Virus record (IMG/VR): IMGVR_UViG_3300009176_000055
Coordinates: 1-34,462 of that record
DNA length: 34,462 bases
Origin: a virus
Direction: 5' to 3' (one strand)
Made by a program: the position numbers and the translations under genes
In this document: piece by piece, positions 28,882 through 34,462 of the stretch
How positions within the stretch are numbered: position 1 is the stretch's first letter
Layout of the letters: each line of letters opens with the position of its first letter
Notes under the pieces: generated by a model
Told to the model about the DNA's origin: nothing
The model's database searches: none
What the model saw: the letters and a program-made list of their open reading frames with translations, nothing else

Positions 28882-28887
28882 ATTATA
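28882..28887 (-). promoter_or_regulatory. -10-like element
   Basis: On the minus strand a perfect TATAAT ends 6 nt before ATG 28875. It overlaps the stop codon of the upstream amidase gene. Confidence 0.65.
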
Positions 28888-29428
28888 CACCTTTCTCTAG
28901 TTCTTTGTAATACTTTCGTACTAGGCCCATAAACAAAGGACGCGGCCAACCCCTGCCAGGATCGGTGTGATCGCCACCAAAAGCCTTAGAACACTCGGCA
29001 TGGGTTGTCACCCCTTTTAGGCCTTTCTTGAGCAGATCTGACGTGAGGAAGACAGGAGGGACATTGAACTTGTGACAATGTAACGCTGTTTTGTAGGCCG
29101 CTCTTTGTAATGTTTTGTAATGAGACTTCCAGATAACGAAAGACCACTTCGCAAACCCGCATTGCTCGATATGAAAACCGTGCTCATTAGCGCCGGGAGC
29201 GCCACGCGGAATGTCGTCGTTGGTAAGGCAGCGGTAACAGTCGGAATCGTCAACGACAAGGTGGGTGTATCCAGCAGTGCTTGTATGAAAATAGTGAGCG
29301 ATGGCACGGGCCGTTCCACCTTCTGTATCGTGTAGGACGATATACCGGATCTCTTCCGGATTCCTGTGACCATCCAGGGGTTCTCTGAGATATTCTCGGT
29401 TGCAGGGTGCATTAATTGGAGTTGGCAT
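28883..29428 (-). CDS. N-acetylmuramoyl-L-alanine amidase (endolysin)
   Basis: A 181-residue Amidase_2/PGRP-type enzyme. Zinc ligands are readable: H33 in YIVLHDTEG, H143 in TTHAECSK, and D156 in GGDHTDPG. The segment ARAIAHYFHTSTAGYTHLVVDD is the usual substrate-cleft helix and strand. It hydrolyses the amide bond between MurNAc and the stem peptide. The protein is a single catalytic domain with no obvious wall-binding domain. AGAGGAA lies just upstream of the ATG, with TAAACT 8 nt before it. With the holin-like gene it makes a lysis pair. Confidence 0.88.
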   Translation of the reverse strand: MPTPINAPCNREYLREPLDGHRNPEEIRYIVLHDTEGGTARAIAHYFHTSTAGYTHLVVDDSDCYRCLTNDDIPRGAPGANEHGFHIEQCGFAKWSFVIWKSHYKTLQRAAYKTALHCHKFNVPPVFLTSDLLKKGLKGVTTHAECSKAFGGDHTDPGRGWPRPLFMGLVRKYYKELEKGV

Positions 29429-29837
29429 TTCCTCTTAGTTTAGCACGATACCGAGCATTGCTTTCTTTTCTTTTCTCTGATTTATTCCTGCGGTAATCAG
29501 CAAGCCTTTTAGCCTCTTTGCAGACATTACATCGGCATCCTCTGTTGTTATAGGAGGCTATTCCGTGCTTTCTCTCCTGCTGCCTACTTCTGGGCTTTCT
29601 TCCGTCAGGTCTTACCTTGGGCTTATCTTCGTATTCCTCCAGAAGATGAAAATCAGCAATGCGATCTAGGCCTACGCAGATCTTGTCTGCTAGGTAATAA
29701 TCAGTAAACTCAGTCCTCTCAGCCTTGATGCTCCACATTCGCTTATGTGGAACGCCAGTAAGATACTCCAACTCTTTGGAGTTAAGAGTTTTGGGGATTA
29801 ACTTCTTAAGGTCTGCTGTTTTAACATAGCTTGCCAT
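29412..29837 (-). CDS. HTH plus zinc-binding phage protein
   Basis: A 141-residue protein. The N-terminal 65 residues include a helix-turn-helix-like TGVPHKRMWSIKAERTEFTDYYLADKI segment. The C-terminal 50 residues contain HGIASYNNRGCRCNVCKEAKRLADYRR, the HGxxxxYxxGCRCxxC block found in many actinobacteriophage small DNA-associated proteins. A GGAGGTAGATC Shine-Dalgarno precedes the ATG. It is probably a DNA-binding regulator. It overlaps the amidase gene by 17 nt. Confidence 0.75.
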   Translation of the reverse strand: MASYVKTADLKKLIPKTLNSKELEYLTGVPHKRMWSIKAERTEFTDYYLADKICVGLDRIADFHLLEEYEDKPKVRPDGRKPRSRQQERKHGIASYNNRGCRCNVCKEAKRLADYRRNKSEKRKESNARYRAKLRGNANSN

Positions 29838-30459
29838 GATCTACCTCCACTAGGGTAACAAAGTTTTCAATGTCTACTCGCCACTCAGCCGTTTTGCTTC
29901 TGTTCCTGAGGATGTAGGCGGGGTGCCAGATGGGAAAGACGAATGCATCTCCCAACCAAGATCGGTTAATCTGACCACGAATCTCAGAGATTTTGTACGA
30001 GGGTAGTAATGCCCTGAGCGCAGTTGCGCCCACGGCGAGTATGTAATCTGGGCGAAAAGTTGATATTTCTTTCCGAAGATAGTTCTGCGAACAAATATTT
30101 GCTTCGTCATTTGTTGGAGTTCCTTTCGGATAGCACTTCACTGTATTTGTCAGGTAACATTTCTTTAGTGGTAATCCGGCTTTTAACAACTCACTTCTTA
30201 GGAGCTTTCCTGAAGCGCCCACAAAAGGACGCCCACGATGATCTTCCTCCTGGCCCGGTGCCTCACCCAAAATCATCACGGGTAATCGTCCGGAACCTTC
30301 ACCGAATACGCATACCGTCGAAGCTTCTTTATGAAGAGGACAAAGATCGCAATTAGGGTTTCTTAGGCTCTTCAAGGAGCTTAAGCGCCCTGCCGGTAGC
30401 GATCTCTCGACCGATCTTACGGCTCCAATTATCTCGTTTTCCACACTTAGCCTCTCCAT
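29821..30459 (-). CDS. Family-4 uracil-DNA glycosylase (iron-sulfur)
   Basis: A 212-residue enzyme. Active-site motif GEAPGQEED at 65-73, then RGRPFVG and the WHPAYIL motif at 178-184. Four Cys (37, 40, 109, 123) with CX2C and CX13C spacing fit the 4Fe-4S cluster of family-4 UDGs. It removes uracil from DNA, as part of base-excision repair or control of modified genomes. The start is uncertain: ATG 30459 overlaps the previous gene by 107 nt, and GTG 30444 has a better GGAGAGG site. Neighbouring nucleotide-pool genes support a DNA-base role. Confidence 0.88.
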   Translation of the reverse strand: MERLSVENEIIGAVRSVERSLPAGRLSSLKSLRNPNCDLCPLHKEASTVCVFGEGSGRLPVMILGEAPGQEEDHRGRPFVGASGKLLRSELLKAGLPLKKCYLTNTVKCYPKGTPTNDEANICSQNYLRKEISTFRPDYILAVGATALRALLPSYKISEIRGQINRSWLGDAFVFPIWHPAYILRNRSKTAEWRVDIENFVTLVEVDHGKLC

Positions 30460-30619
30460 AGGAAACTAGCTTACCCTCTTCGTCAAAGATCCAGGCCTCA
30501 GTTAGTCCCGCGTTAGGACGCGGCTGATGCCCGTTCATGTTGTCTCTGTGCTGATACCCACTCACTCCCTTATACCTTCGGAAGTGAACGATCTTGACCG
30601 AATAGCCGTTAGGAACCAC
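30353..30619 (-). CDS. Unknown basic protein
   Basis: An 88-residue protein from GTG 30619, where AAGAAG lies 6 nt upstream and the overlap with the previous gene is 11 nt. GTG 30643 is an alternative adding 8 residues. It reads VVPNGYSVKIVHFRRYKG, then a conserved-looking block TEAWIFDEEGKLVSYGEAKC and GREIATGRALKLLEE. It may be a small nucleic-acid-binding protein given the charge and operon. No family is named. Confidence 0.65.
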   Translation of the reverse strand: MVPNGYSVKIVHFRRYKGVSGYQHRDNMNGHQPRPNAGLTEAWIFDEEGKLVSYGEAKCGKRDNWSRKIGREIATGRALKLLEEPKKP

Positions 30620-30875
30620 TCGGGTCTTCTTCAAGTTTCTCACCTCTTTCAATGGCTCTGAGCATTTCTTGTGCGTGTTTATCTGGATTGTTTCTAAGCT
30701 CGGCTGCATAAGCCTGTGCTGTTTCAGTTCCAATGGATTCATCCTTTCTGTTTTCTGGAAATTCTTTAAAGACTGATGGAACAAATAATTCGTCTGCTAT
30801 ATCGGATGTTTTAACATCTGGATACTTCTGCTTTTGGTCAAGTATTGCTCTACCTATAGCTTCTTGTCTAGTCAA
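30609..30875 (-). CDS. Unknown helical protein
   Basis: An 88-residue charged helical protein starting at TTG 30875, which overlaps the previous stop by 8 nt. It begins TRQEAIGRAILDQKQKYP and includes ETAQAYAAELRNNPDKHAQEMLRAIERGE. No domain is recognised. The TTG start has only a weak upstream GGGAC. Confidence 0.62.
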   Translation of the reverse strand: MTRQEAIGRAILDQKQKYPDVKTSDIADELFVPSVFKEFPENRKDESIGTETAQAYAAELRNNPDKHAQEMLRAIERGEKLEEDPSGS

Positions 30876-31056
30876 AGCCGTGTCCCATCTTCTCTACGAT
30901 CTGCTCAAGCGCAGTTGCAATTCTTACCAACTGACTAAGAACCTGAGGATCTACTTGTAGATTTACGTTGGTTATGGGGCCTGGAGCAGTAGGGACAGAC
31001 GGAAACAGCGGGTATGTGCTTGTCCCTGGCGCAGTATACGAAGGTCCAGTAGACAT
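30868..31056 (-). CDS. Small protein with Pro/Thr-rich N-terminus
   Basis: A 62-residue protein whose first half is Pro/Ser/Thr-rich (TAPGTSTYPLFPSVPTAPGP) and second half a helix (VLSQLVRIATALEQIVEKM). It starts within TAATG at the end of the HD gene and overlaps the next gene by 8 nt. The arrangement suggests a flexible tether plus an oligomerisation helix. Function unknown. Confidence 0.6.
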   Translation of the reverse strand: MSTGPSYTAPGTSTYPLFPSVPTAPGPITNVNLQVDPQVLSQLVRIATALEQIVEKMGHGFD

Positions 31057-31604
31057 TACATTACCTCAAAAGACCTAACGATAAACTCACCATAGGCCTG
31101 TCGTGGATTCCAGCAGATGATTGGATTAGATGCTGTCTCTCCGGGGTATACCGGGAATGTATTCGGCATAAGATCACGCGCCTCCATGCGAAGAAGCATA
31201 TCATCAGCTTCTTTCACAGAAGCAGGCATTTCCAACTCCATTTCAAACTTCTCACAGATAGCATTCATAACGCGCTGCTCTGCTTCCAAATAGAACGGGC
31301 CAAAGTCAGGGTGCTTCTTAATCGGACGTGCAATATCGCTCAGATATGCCTCAGAAGCATCATGTAGAAGACCCCACTTAGCATCAGATGAAAGGCAATA
31401 TTGGCTGACCAACACACTATGTTCAGCAACCGAATAGAATTCCTTAACATGGCCTGTGAATCGACACTGATTTGCCAACGCATGAGCAATGTCCTTTAGT
31501 TCGATATCGTCTGGATTGGGTTTAAATACATTGAACCACTTACCAGAAGCCAGAATAATCTCTCCAGCTTCACTTACATGAGTGAGTTCTTCTTCTTTAA
31601 TCAT
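31056..31604 (-). CDS. HD-domain nucleotide phosphohydrolase (YfbR/DatZ-like)
   Basis: A 182-residue protein from ATG 31604, with GAGAGGAG upstream; an earlier TTG at 31628 lacks a site. The HD signature is complete: H62 in SVAEHSVL, H81-D82 in GLLHDASE, and a later Asp in KEADDMLL, which would bind a metal ion. The DIxxAL...CRFTGH block (38-52) is the usual phage form. Relatives remove phosphates from dNMPs or dNTPs; DatZ of 2-aminoadenine phages belongs to this group. It is ATGA-coupled to the MazG/DUF6378-like gene, so a nucleotide-pool role is likely. Confidence 0.85.
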   Translation of the reverse strand: MIKEEELTHVSEAGEIILASGKWFNVFKPNPDDIELKDIAHALANQCRFTGHVKEFYSVAEHSVLVSQYCLSSDAKWGLLHDASEAYLSDIARPIKKHPDFGPFYLEAEQRVMNAICEKFEMELEMPASVKEADDMLLRMEARDLMPNTFPVYPGETASNPIICWNPRQAYGEFIVRSFEVM

Positions 31605-31948
31605 CCGTTTACTCCTCTCATATCCCAATCTCTAGGATTTTCTTCTTCAGTGAGAACAATGTTTCCTCCGTCTGTAAAGTCATGCTTTTCCTCTCTTTCT
31701 AGGACCATTTCATATGTTCTTGCATAGCCTGCAATATCTACAATTGAATCGTGGTGTGTTGGAGTCTGCACCAGTCTGGAAATCTTCACCAACACCATGT
31801 AGAGGGAATGGTGCAAGGGACCGGAAAGGGGGTTTACGCCTAAGGCATTAGCAGCACCTACAACCTTTTGAAAGTCATCTGCGGGATGCCCATAAGCCTC
31901 TCCCCTGTCTCCCCCTACGGCTTTATTTGCCTCTTCAAGAATGTTCAT
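31601..31948 (-). CDS. DUF6378/MazG-type small all-helical protein
   Basis: A 115-residue protein. The N-terminal GGDRGEAYGHPADDFQKV and the central VKISRLVQTPTHHDSIVDIAGYA match the phage DUF6378 pattern, a MazG-superfamily-like helical fold with acidic metal ligands. Related small MazG-type enzymes hydrolyse (d)NTPs to monophosphates. ATGA coupling to the HD hydrolase gene downstream suggests joint control of a nucleotide pool. Activity is inference. Confidence 0.72.
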   Translation of the reverse strand: MNILEEANKAVGGDRGEAYGHPADDFQKVVGAANALGVNPLSGPLHHSLYMVLVKISRLVQTPTHHDSIVDIAGYARTYEMVLEREEKHDFTDGGNIVLTEEENPRDWDMRGVNG

Positions 31949-32091
31949 TCTTCTTCAAGAGATAGTTGCATCAAAACGATTGCAGCTTGAATACGATCTG
32001 CCGCAGTAATAGCAACATCGTTGTGCGGGATACCGGCAGCAACTTCAGCCAGTGTGTCTAGCGCTCTTGTTCTCATTTCTTCGTTAGTCAT
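31945..32091 (-). CDS. Small helical protein, 48 residues
   Basis: ATG 32091 overlaps the metallophosphoesterase stop (ATGA), and its TGA overlaps the next ATG. The product reads MTNEEMRTRALDTLAEVAAG and continues as a second helix (AADRIQAAIVLMQLSLEEE). It is probably a small helical accessory protein. Double coupling makes translation likely; no family is named. Confidence 0.65.
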   Translation of the reverse strand: MTNEEMRTRALDTLAEVAAGIPHNDVAITAADRIQAAIVLMQLSLEEE

Positions 32092-32843
32092 ACTGTGAAC
32101 TCCTTTCCGGCTACTACGCATGAGTAGCCCTTTGAATTTACGATTGGTACTCCTTGAATGTGCGTTGTTCCATTTTCAGGGTTTTGGAAACCTACTCCAA
32201 ACCCTAGGCTCCAGCTTCTACGAAGCTTAATCTTGTGCATGTAATCGACCTTCTCGATATCTCCTAACCAGCCGAATGACCAGGCCGGGTAGTGCTTACC
32301 GAGGGCATCTCCCTCAATGGTAGCAGCGTAGCGATGGGTATGGCCGGTTACTATTGGATGCTGAAATGTAGAGGCTGCGCGGAAGATTGCGTAGGGGCCT
32401 GTAGAGCCAACATCGTGAGTCATGTAAAGCTTTCCTACCTTGATATGTTCTTTGTAGGGAACGTATTCCCATCCCCTCAATTCCAAGTTAAATAGCCGAG
32501 GGACAGTTACGGTTTCAAATAGCTCGGGGGCTGTATCCATGAGATAACGAGCAAGTCTGTCTTCATGGTTTCCTCCGATAAAAATCTTCCGTTCTGCGCC
32601 AAGACTATCCAGTTCATCAAGGGCCTTGTTGTCTTGTTCGATTTCTTGGTCAAAAGTATTCTCCCTTGTTGGGTCCTTCTGAAAACGTGAGATCTTATAG
32701 AAGTCAGCCAAATCACCCAGGCATACCAATACGTCCGGTTTAAAGTCTTCCATTGCTGTCAGGAATAAACTCCAAGCCTTACGATGATGATATGGGTGAT
32801 GACTGTCTCCGAAGAATGCGAATTTCTTAAGCGTTGTCTGCAT
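32088..32843 (-). CDS. Calcineurin-like metallophosphoesterase
   Basis: A 251-residue enzyme from ATG 32843; an earlier in-frame TTG is 15 nt upstream. The full dimetal motif set is visible: GDSHHP (D13, H15), VCLGDLADF, IGGNHEDR, MTHDVGS and VTGHTHRY. Such phage enzymes include phosphodiesterases and nucleases. Here it lies between an HTH gene and the nucleotide-pool genes, which suggests nucleic-acid or nucleotide metabolism. The substrate cannot be read. Confidence 0.88.
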   Translation of the reverse strand: MQTTLKKFAFFGDSHHPYHHRKAWSLFLTAMEDFKPDVLVCLGDLADFYKISRFQKDPTRENTFDQEIEQDNKALDELDSLGAERKIFIGGNHEDRLARYLMDTAPELFETVTVPRLFNLELRGWEYVPYKEHIKVGKLYMTHDVGSTGPYAIFRAASTFQHPIVTGHTHRYAATIEGDALGKHYPAWSFGWLGDIEKVDYMHKIKLRRSWSLGFGVGFQNPENGTTHIQGVPIVNSKGYSCVVAGKEFTV

Positions 32844-33057
32844 ACACTTTCTGAGCAAGACGGTTAAGAGCTTCTTTCCTCACGGCTGTCTTTGGCTCAG
32901 GACCGAACGAAAGACTACCAAGCCCATGACGCTTCCACCAGCGGCTTAGCGTAGTTCGGTCTGCACCTCCAATCTCTGTAGCAATAAGGTCGAATGAACC
33001 ATACTCTTCATACGCTGCTCTGAGCAGCTTTGGGTCTTGATACCATCTTGATTCCAT
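32827..33057 (-). CDS. Helix-turn-helix protein
   Basis: A 76-residue protein from ATG 33057 (MESRWYQDPKLLRAAYEEYGS). A TATAAT at 33065-33070 lies 7 nt before this ATG. An in-frame start at 33099 would place that promoter inside the gene. The core FDLIATEIGGADRTTLSRWWKRHGLG is a clear helix-turn-helix. It is probably a DNA-binding regulator or small-terminase-like protein. The end overlaps the phosphoesterase gene. Confidence 0.72.
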   Translation of the reverse strand: MESRWYQDPKLLRAAYEEYGSFDLIATEIGGADRTTLSRWWKRHGLGSLSFGPEPKTAVRKEALNRLAQKVYADNA

Positions 33058-33064
33058 AGGTGAG

Positions 33065-33070
33065 ATTATA
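33065..33070 (-). promoter_or_regulatory. -10-like element in the minus operon
   Basis: TATAAT on the minus strand ends 7 nt before ATG 33057. It lies between the HTH gene and the end of the upstream gene at 33080, so it may start a transcript for the distal genes. Confidence 0.5.
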
Positions 33071-33079
33071 GCACAATCG

Positions 33080-33403
33080 TCAGCCATAGTAATACTCACT
33101 CAGCGGGTCATCGAACCAGTGATGAGTCATATCCATAGCTGTGAGTAGTTTGTCTGCTATGTCAAACGAAATGCAGAAATCATCGTCATCAAGCATCTTC
33201 ATGATGACCTTCTTAGAGATTCCAGATCTTTCAGTGAGAACTTTATGGTGTGGGATTTCAGTGGAACTGAGGAGAGGACGTATTGATCCAGAGATGTCAT
33301 GACGGACAGTGTTATTCCCATAAAGCGGAAATGTCTTTCCGTAATTAACGACCCATTCTTGATATATTTTCCTGAAGTAAACTGCTGGAATTTTATCATT
33401 CAA
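33080..33403 (-). CDS. HTH-domain regulator-like protein
   Basis: A 107-residue protein from TTG 33403; TGA three codons earlier rules out a longer form, and GAGGTGAT sits just before the TTG. The C-terminal half reads KVLTERSGISKKVIMKMLDDDD then FDIADKLLTAMDMTHHWFDDPL, an HTH layout common in actinophage proteins. An ATG at 33399 in another frame gives a less convincing peptide. It is probably a small DNA-binding protein. Confidence 0.72.
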   Translation of the reverse strand: MNDKIPAVYFRKIYQEWVVNYGKTFPLYGNNTVRHDISGSIRPLLSSTEIPHHKVLTERSGISKKVIMKMLDDDDFCISFDIADKLLTAMDMTHHWFDDPLSEYYYG

Positions 33404-33413
33404 ATCACCTCAA

Positions 33414-34136
33414 CTATACACGATGAAATACAACTTGTGTTTTATCTAGCTTTACATCTAGCGGGGGATGTTTAGCCCCGAATCTATTTTTGACCGTCCA
33501 AACCTGAGCGTAATCAGAATGTTCGTCCTCCCGATAAATACTAAGAAGGACAGCACCCTTCTGCTCAAAAACACCCGACTCTTTAAAGTCATGCATAGAA
33601 GGTTCTTTCGGGAACTGGGGATCGGGTCTCCGAAGTTGGGCAAGGGCCAAGAGTGCCACGTTATGTGCAGGGGCCATTGCGAGGAGTCTTTTAACTTCTC
33701 TTTCAAGCCCCATACGGTCTTCATATTGGAGTTCATGTAAGTGGTCAATGATAACAAGATCGTGTCCCTCTTTCATTATCAGTTCGATTTCAGGTGCTGA
33801 GATATAGCTCTCAGTTACCTGAGCATCATTATCTCTAATCCACTGCTTGCATTGTTCTTCGTTGTCGAATTGTCTCGCATATCTTTCAAATAGATCAGAT
33901 GGAGTCATTTCCAGGGTTACAAAGATGGCATTCTTTCCGCACTCAATTACATGCCGCCATATTTGTAGCGCCAGGGCTGTCTTACCGCCGCCCGGAGGAC
34001 CGCCTAGGAGCATGGCCCGTCCCTTCGTGAGAGGCGGCAGGAAGCCATCGAACAGGTTGGGCAAGGCCTCACCACTATCTCCAGATTCCACCTGATCTAG
34101 CCATTCCTGCGCTGTTAGTAGAGGAATCGAAGTCAC
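33414..34136 (-). CDS. DnaB/RecA-like replicative ATPase
   Basis: A 240-residue RecA-fold ATPase. Walker A GGPPGGGKT at 45-53, Walker B LVIIDHLHEL in the middle, then LLALAQLRRP and a VKNRFG motif near the end, the order seen in DnaB-type helicase C-terminal domains. The DnaB N-terminal domain is absent, so it may be a minimal helicase or a KaiC/RadA-like ATPase. It begins at GTG 34136; TAGGCT lies 7 nt upstream. It probably drives phage DNA replication or recombination. Confidence 0.82.
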   Translation of the reverse strand: MTSIPLLTAQEWLDQVESGDSGEALPNLFDGFLPPLTKGRAMLLGGPPGGGKTALALQIWRHVIECGKNAIFVTLEMTPSDLFERYARQFDNEEQCKQWIRDNDAQVTESYISAPEIELIMKEGHDLVIIDHLHELQYEDRMGLEREVKRLLAMAPAHNVALLALAQLRRPDPQFPKEPSMHDFKESGVFEQKGAVLLSIYREDEHSDYAQVWTVKNRFGAKHPPLDVKLDKTQVVFHRV

Positions 34137-34140
34137 TCGA

Positions 34141-34170
34141 CATAGCCTAGCGAACGTGTGCTATGCTAGG
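34141..34170. promoter_or_regulatory. Interleaved inverted repeats upstream of the ATPase gene
   Basis: CATAGC (34141-34146) pairs with GCTATG (34160-34165), and CCTAGC (34146-34151) with GCTAGG (34165-34170). The two repeats are interleaved just upstream of GTG 34136, covering the likely promoter region. This looks like an operator with two half-site pairs. Confidence 0.4.
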
Positions 34171-34187
34171 AGAGCAGAGGGACAGAG

Positions 34188-34208
34188 CCGCAAGTGATGC
34201 GGTCTTTT
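34188..34208 (+). terminator. Small hairpin with T tail (plus direction)
   Basis: CCGCA (34188-34192) and TGCGG (34198-34202) form a 5-bp stem, followed by TCTTTT. It is short and only weakly terminator-like alone, but the stronger hairpin lies 12 nt downstream. Confidence 0.4.
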
Positions 34209-34213
34209 GCAGA

Positions 34214-34239
34214 GGGGGCCTTTCGGCCCCCTTCTTATT
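34214..34239 (+). terminator. Intrinsic terminator (plus direction)
   Basis: GGGGGCC (34214-34220) and GGCCCCC (34225-34231) form a 7-bp GC stem around TTTC, followed by TTCTTATT. The tail is on the plus strand, while both flanking genes are minus, so it must end some other transcript. On the minus strand the loop reads GAAA, a stable tetraloop, but without a T tail. Confidence 0.6.
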
Positions 34240-34255
34240 GCCCTTGCAAGGAAAC

Positions 34256-34462
34256 CTAATACTCAAGATTCTCAAGGCTCTCTTTGGTGACAATTTCCAT
34301 ATCAACACCGTAGGCCTTATTTATCTTCAGTCGGTCAGAAGTCTTTTTAGAGTTTCCATTAAGAGTGCATTGGAAGACCCTAAACTGCCCGTCTTTAACT
34401 GCCCAAACATCAACTGGAGATTTACTAGAAGCGCTTCGTGCGGCCATATAACCGTTAGCACG
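34256..34462 (-). CDS. Hjc-like Holliday junction resolvase, C-terminal fragment (cut by window edge)
   Basis: The frame is open to the window edge, giving RANGY before MAARSASSKSPVDVWAVKDG. The RSxxSxSPVDV block, followed by a FRVFQC strand, matches archaeal-type (Hjc) resolvases of the PD-(D/E)XK superfamily, in which the Asp of the FDV-like motif binds metal. The usual catalytic Lys after Gln-Val/Cys is Thr here (QCT), so activity may be altered. An ATG at 34447 lies inside the conserved block, so the true start is probably outside the window. It lies upstream of the DnaB-like ATPase gene. Confidence 0.62.
   Translation of the reverse strand, partial: RANGYMAARSASSKSPVDVWAVKDGQFRVFQCTLNGNSKKTSDRLKINKAYGVDMEIVTKESLENLEY

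Noticed and set aside
30620-30784. Long N-terminal extension of the gene ending at 30353
   Set aside because: It runs through most of the gene at 30609-30875 and its residues look random; GTG 30619 or 30643 fits the operon pattern.
33199-33399. Alternative frame starting ATG 33399 with the same ribosome site
   Set aside because: The TTG 33403 frame gives a 107-residue HTH-like protein with coherent motifs; the ATG frame gives a composition unlike a real protein.
1-34462. CRISPR arrays, insertion sequences, integrase or attachment sites
   Set aside because: No regularly spaced repeats, transposase motifs, or integrase signature were seen on either strand.

Overview
The window is a stretch of tailed-phage DNA, either a phage genome fragment or a prophage. 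It holds a major capsid protein, an adaptor/nozzle tail module, fibre-like proteins, lysis genes and a replication/nucleotide module, packed with overlapping small genes. The host cannot be read directly. Frequent GTG/TTG starts and many start codons lying 6-8 nt after a -10-like hexamer (leaderless genes) fit an actinobacterial host, or another leaderless-rich lineage such as Deinococcus. This is inference. Base composition is moderate, except for a visibly GC-rich block at about 7.2-8.4 kb.

Layout. (1) 1-7207, plus strand: small genes, mostly with Shine-Dalgarno sites and short overlaps. They include a paralogous family of small proteins opening with a (F/L)KxGD motif, a MoxR-like AAA+ ATPase fused to one of these domains and to a CCHC zinc knuckle, and its likely partner, a zincin-motif plus VWA (CobT-like) protein. 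(2) 7208-8928: a GC-rich block and a run of small Cys-pair proteins. (3) 9207-26546, plus strand except for two single inverted genes: major capsid protein, a glycosyltransferase and NAD-dependent epimerase, fibre/decoration proteins, a glycoside-hydrolase-like protein, a coiled-coil membrane pair, a P22-like tail adaptor and nozzle, and three large candidate ejection proteins. It ends in a structured terminator. (4) 26621-29428, mixed strands: holin-like protein, lysozyme-like protein, a secreted six-cysteine protein and an N-acetylmuramoyl-L-alanine amidase. (5) 29412-34462, minus strand: a tightly overlapped operon with HTH proteins, family-4 uracil-DNA glycosylase, HD phosphohydrolase, MazG/DUF6378-like protein, metallophosphoesterase, DnaB-like ATPase and, cut by the window edge, an Hjc-like resolvase.

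The most striking signal is in module 3. Most genes there have no usable Shine-Dalgarno but carry a TAAAAT/TAAGAT/TATAAT-type hexamer 6-8 nt before ATG or GTG. Most of the others start inside or next to the previous stop codon. The late region therefore reads as a string of short, individually promoted leaderless units. Two genes in this string are inverted singly. They share stop-codon bases with the convergent neighbour and have only 9 or 17 bp between divergent start codons. No terminase or portal gene is seen, so part of the virion module must lie outside the window.
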